Assembly: GCF_003182485.1 (NCBI RefSeq)
Contig: NZ_QGTX01000001.1
Location: forward strand, 1,198,001-1,262,000
Length of the DNA: 64,000 nt
Source: Geodermatophilus normandii
Lineage (GTDB): Bacteria; Actinomycetota; Actinomycetes; Mycobacteriales; Geodermatophilaceae
Direction of reading: 5' to 3'
The notes under the pieces were generated by a model. The model was not told where the DNA came from. It saw nothing but the letters and a program-made list of their open reading frames with translations, and did no database searches. A program made the translations under genes and the position numbers. Each line of letters begins with the position of its first letter. Position 1 is the stretch's first letter. Shown piece after piece: positions 63,835-64,000 of the stretch.

Positions 63835-64000
63835 TCAGTAGGCGGCGTGGTCGGGCTCGACGATGACCACCGGCGAGTCGTCGACCAGGTCGTCGTCGGA
63901 CAGGTCGTTGTGGTTCAGGGAGTCGTCGATCCCGTCGTCGTCGGACAGGTCGTTGTTGTTCCCGGAGTCGTCCACGTCGACCAGGTCGTCGTCGGACAGG
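63835..64000 (-). CDS. C-terminus of an Asp-rich repeat protein (5' part outside window)
   Basis: About 54 codons are visible. They contain three irregular repeats of roughly 15-18 residues built on LSDDD, such as LSDDDLVDVDDSGNNND and LSDDDGIDDSLNHND, and end in VVIVEPDHAAY. Nearly half of the residues are Asp. Acidic, Asn-spaced repeats suggest calcium binding or an extended acidic tail, but the family cannot be named from this fragment. The stop is at 63835-63837. Confidence 0.7.
   Translation of the reverse strand, partial: LSDDDLVDVDDSGNNNDLSDDDGIDDSLNHNDLSDDDLVDDSPVVIVEPDHAAY

Overview
The window is very GC-rich, densely coding actinobacterial chromosome. GTG starts, 4-base GTGA/ATGA overlaps and starts placed 6-8 bases after a TANNNT box (leaderless style) are common. 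The mix of genes (SpoIIE-type phosphatases, orphan RsbW-like ATPases, an ANTAR regulator, AidB, a Tat-exported EfeB, two neighbouring dynamin-like GTPases, a DUF222/HNH remnant) fits the Geodermatophilaceae (Blastococcus, Geodermatophilus, Modestobacter). That placement is inference from gene content. No rRNA, tRNA, CRISPR array, prophage or intact insertion sequence was seen.

Layout. 1-9.4 kb: a giant hybrid kinase/phosphatase, then purine ring catabolism: uricase, HIU hydrolase and OHCU decarboxylase on the plus strand, divergent from malate synthase and a CitE-like DUF6986 protein that could handle the glyoxylate end. 9.4-20.2 kb: general metabolism and stress genes (methyltransferase, haloalkane dehalogenase, MsrA, hemerythrin, ACC deaminase with its GntR regulator, rhodanese, SDR, glyoxalase fold). 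20.3-22.5 kb: superoxide dismutase and the manganese transporter MntH, which share an unusual upstream element. 22.6-24.1 kb: hydrolase/TetR pair. 24.1-32 kb: thiamin cluster with two TPP riboswitches: tenA2-tenA1-thiM-thiE-thiD on minus and cytX-thiO-thiS-thiG-thiE2 on plus. 32-44 kb: nucleobase permease, partner-switching proteins, secreted protease, a low-complexity region, amino-acid permease, nucleoside hydrolase, ANTAR protein. 44-51.7 kb: NYN protein, EAL phosphodiesterase, AidB, HNH remnant, CinA. 51.7-55.1 kb: two tandem PASTA-type Ser/Thr kinases. 55.3-58.7 kb: the EfeUOB iron uptake operon. 58.9-64 kb: enoyl-CoA hydratase, a membrane protein, a dynamin-like GTPase pair and the tail of an Asp-rich protein.

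Two features cut across the window. First, at least six genes (mntH, thiD, thiE2, the genes at 38.8, 51 and 59.9 kb) are interrupted by a single small frameshift in a G/C run, and five of the six have a length of 3n+2. This looks more like systematic base loss in the assembly than real gene decay. Second, several short repeat families occupy the intergenic spaces. One copy lies inside the 5' end of thiG and is apparently translated. The sodA/mntH element and the translated repeat are the best candidates for something undescribed.
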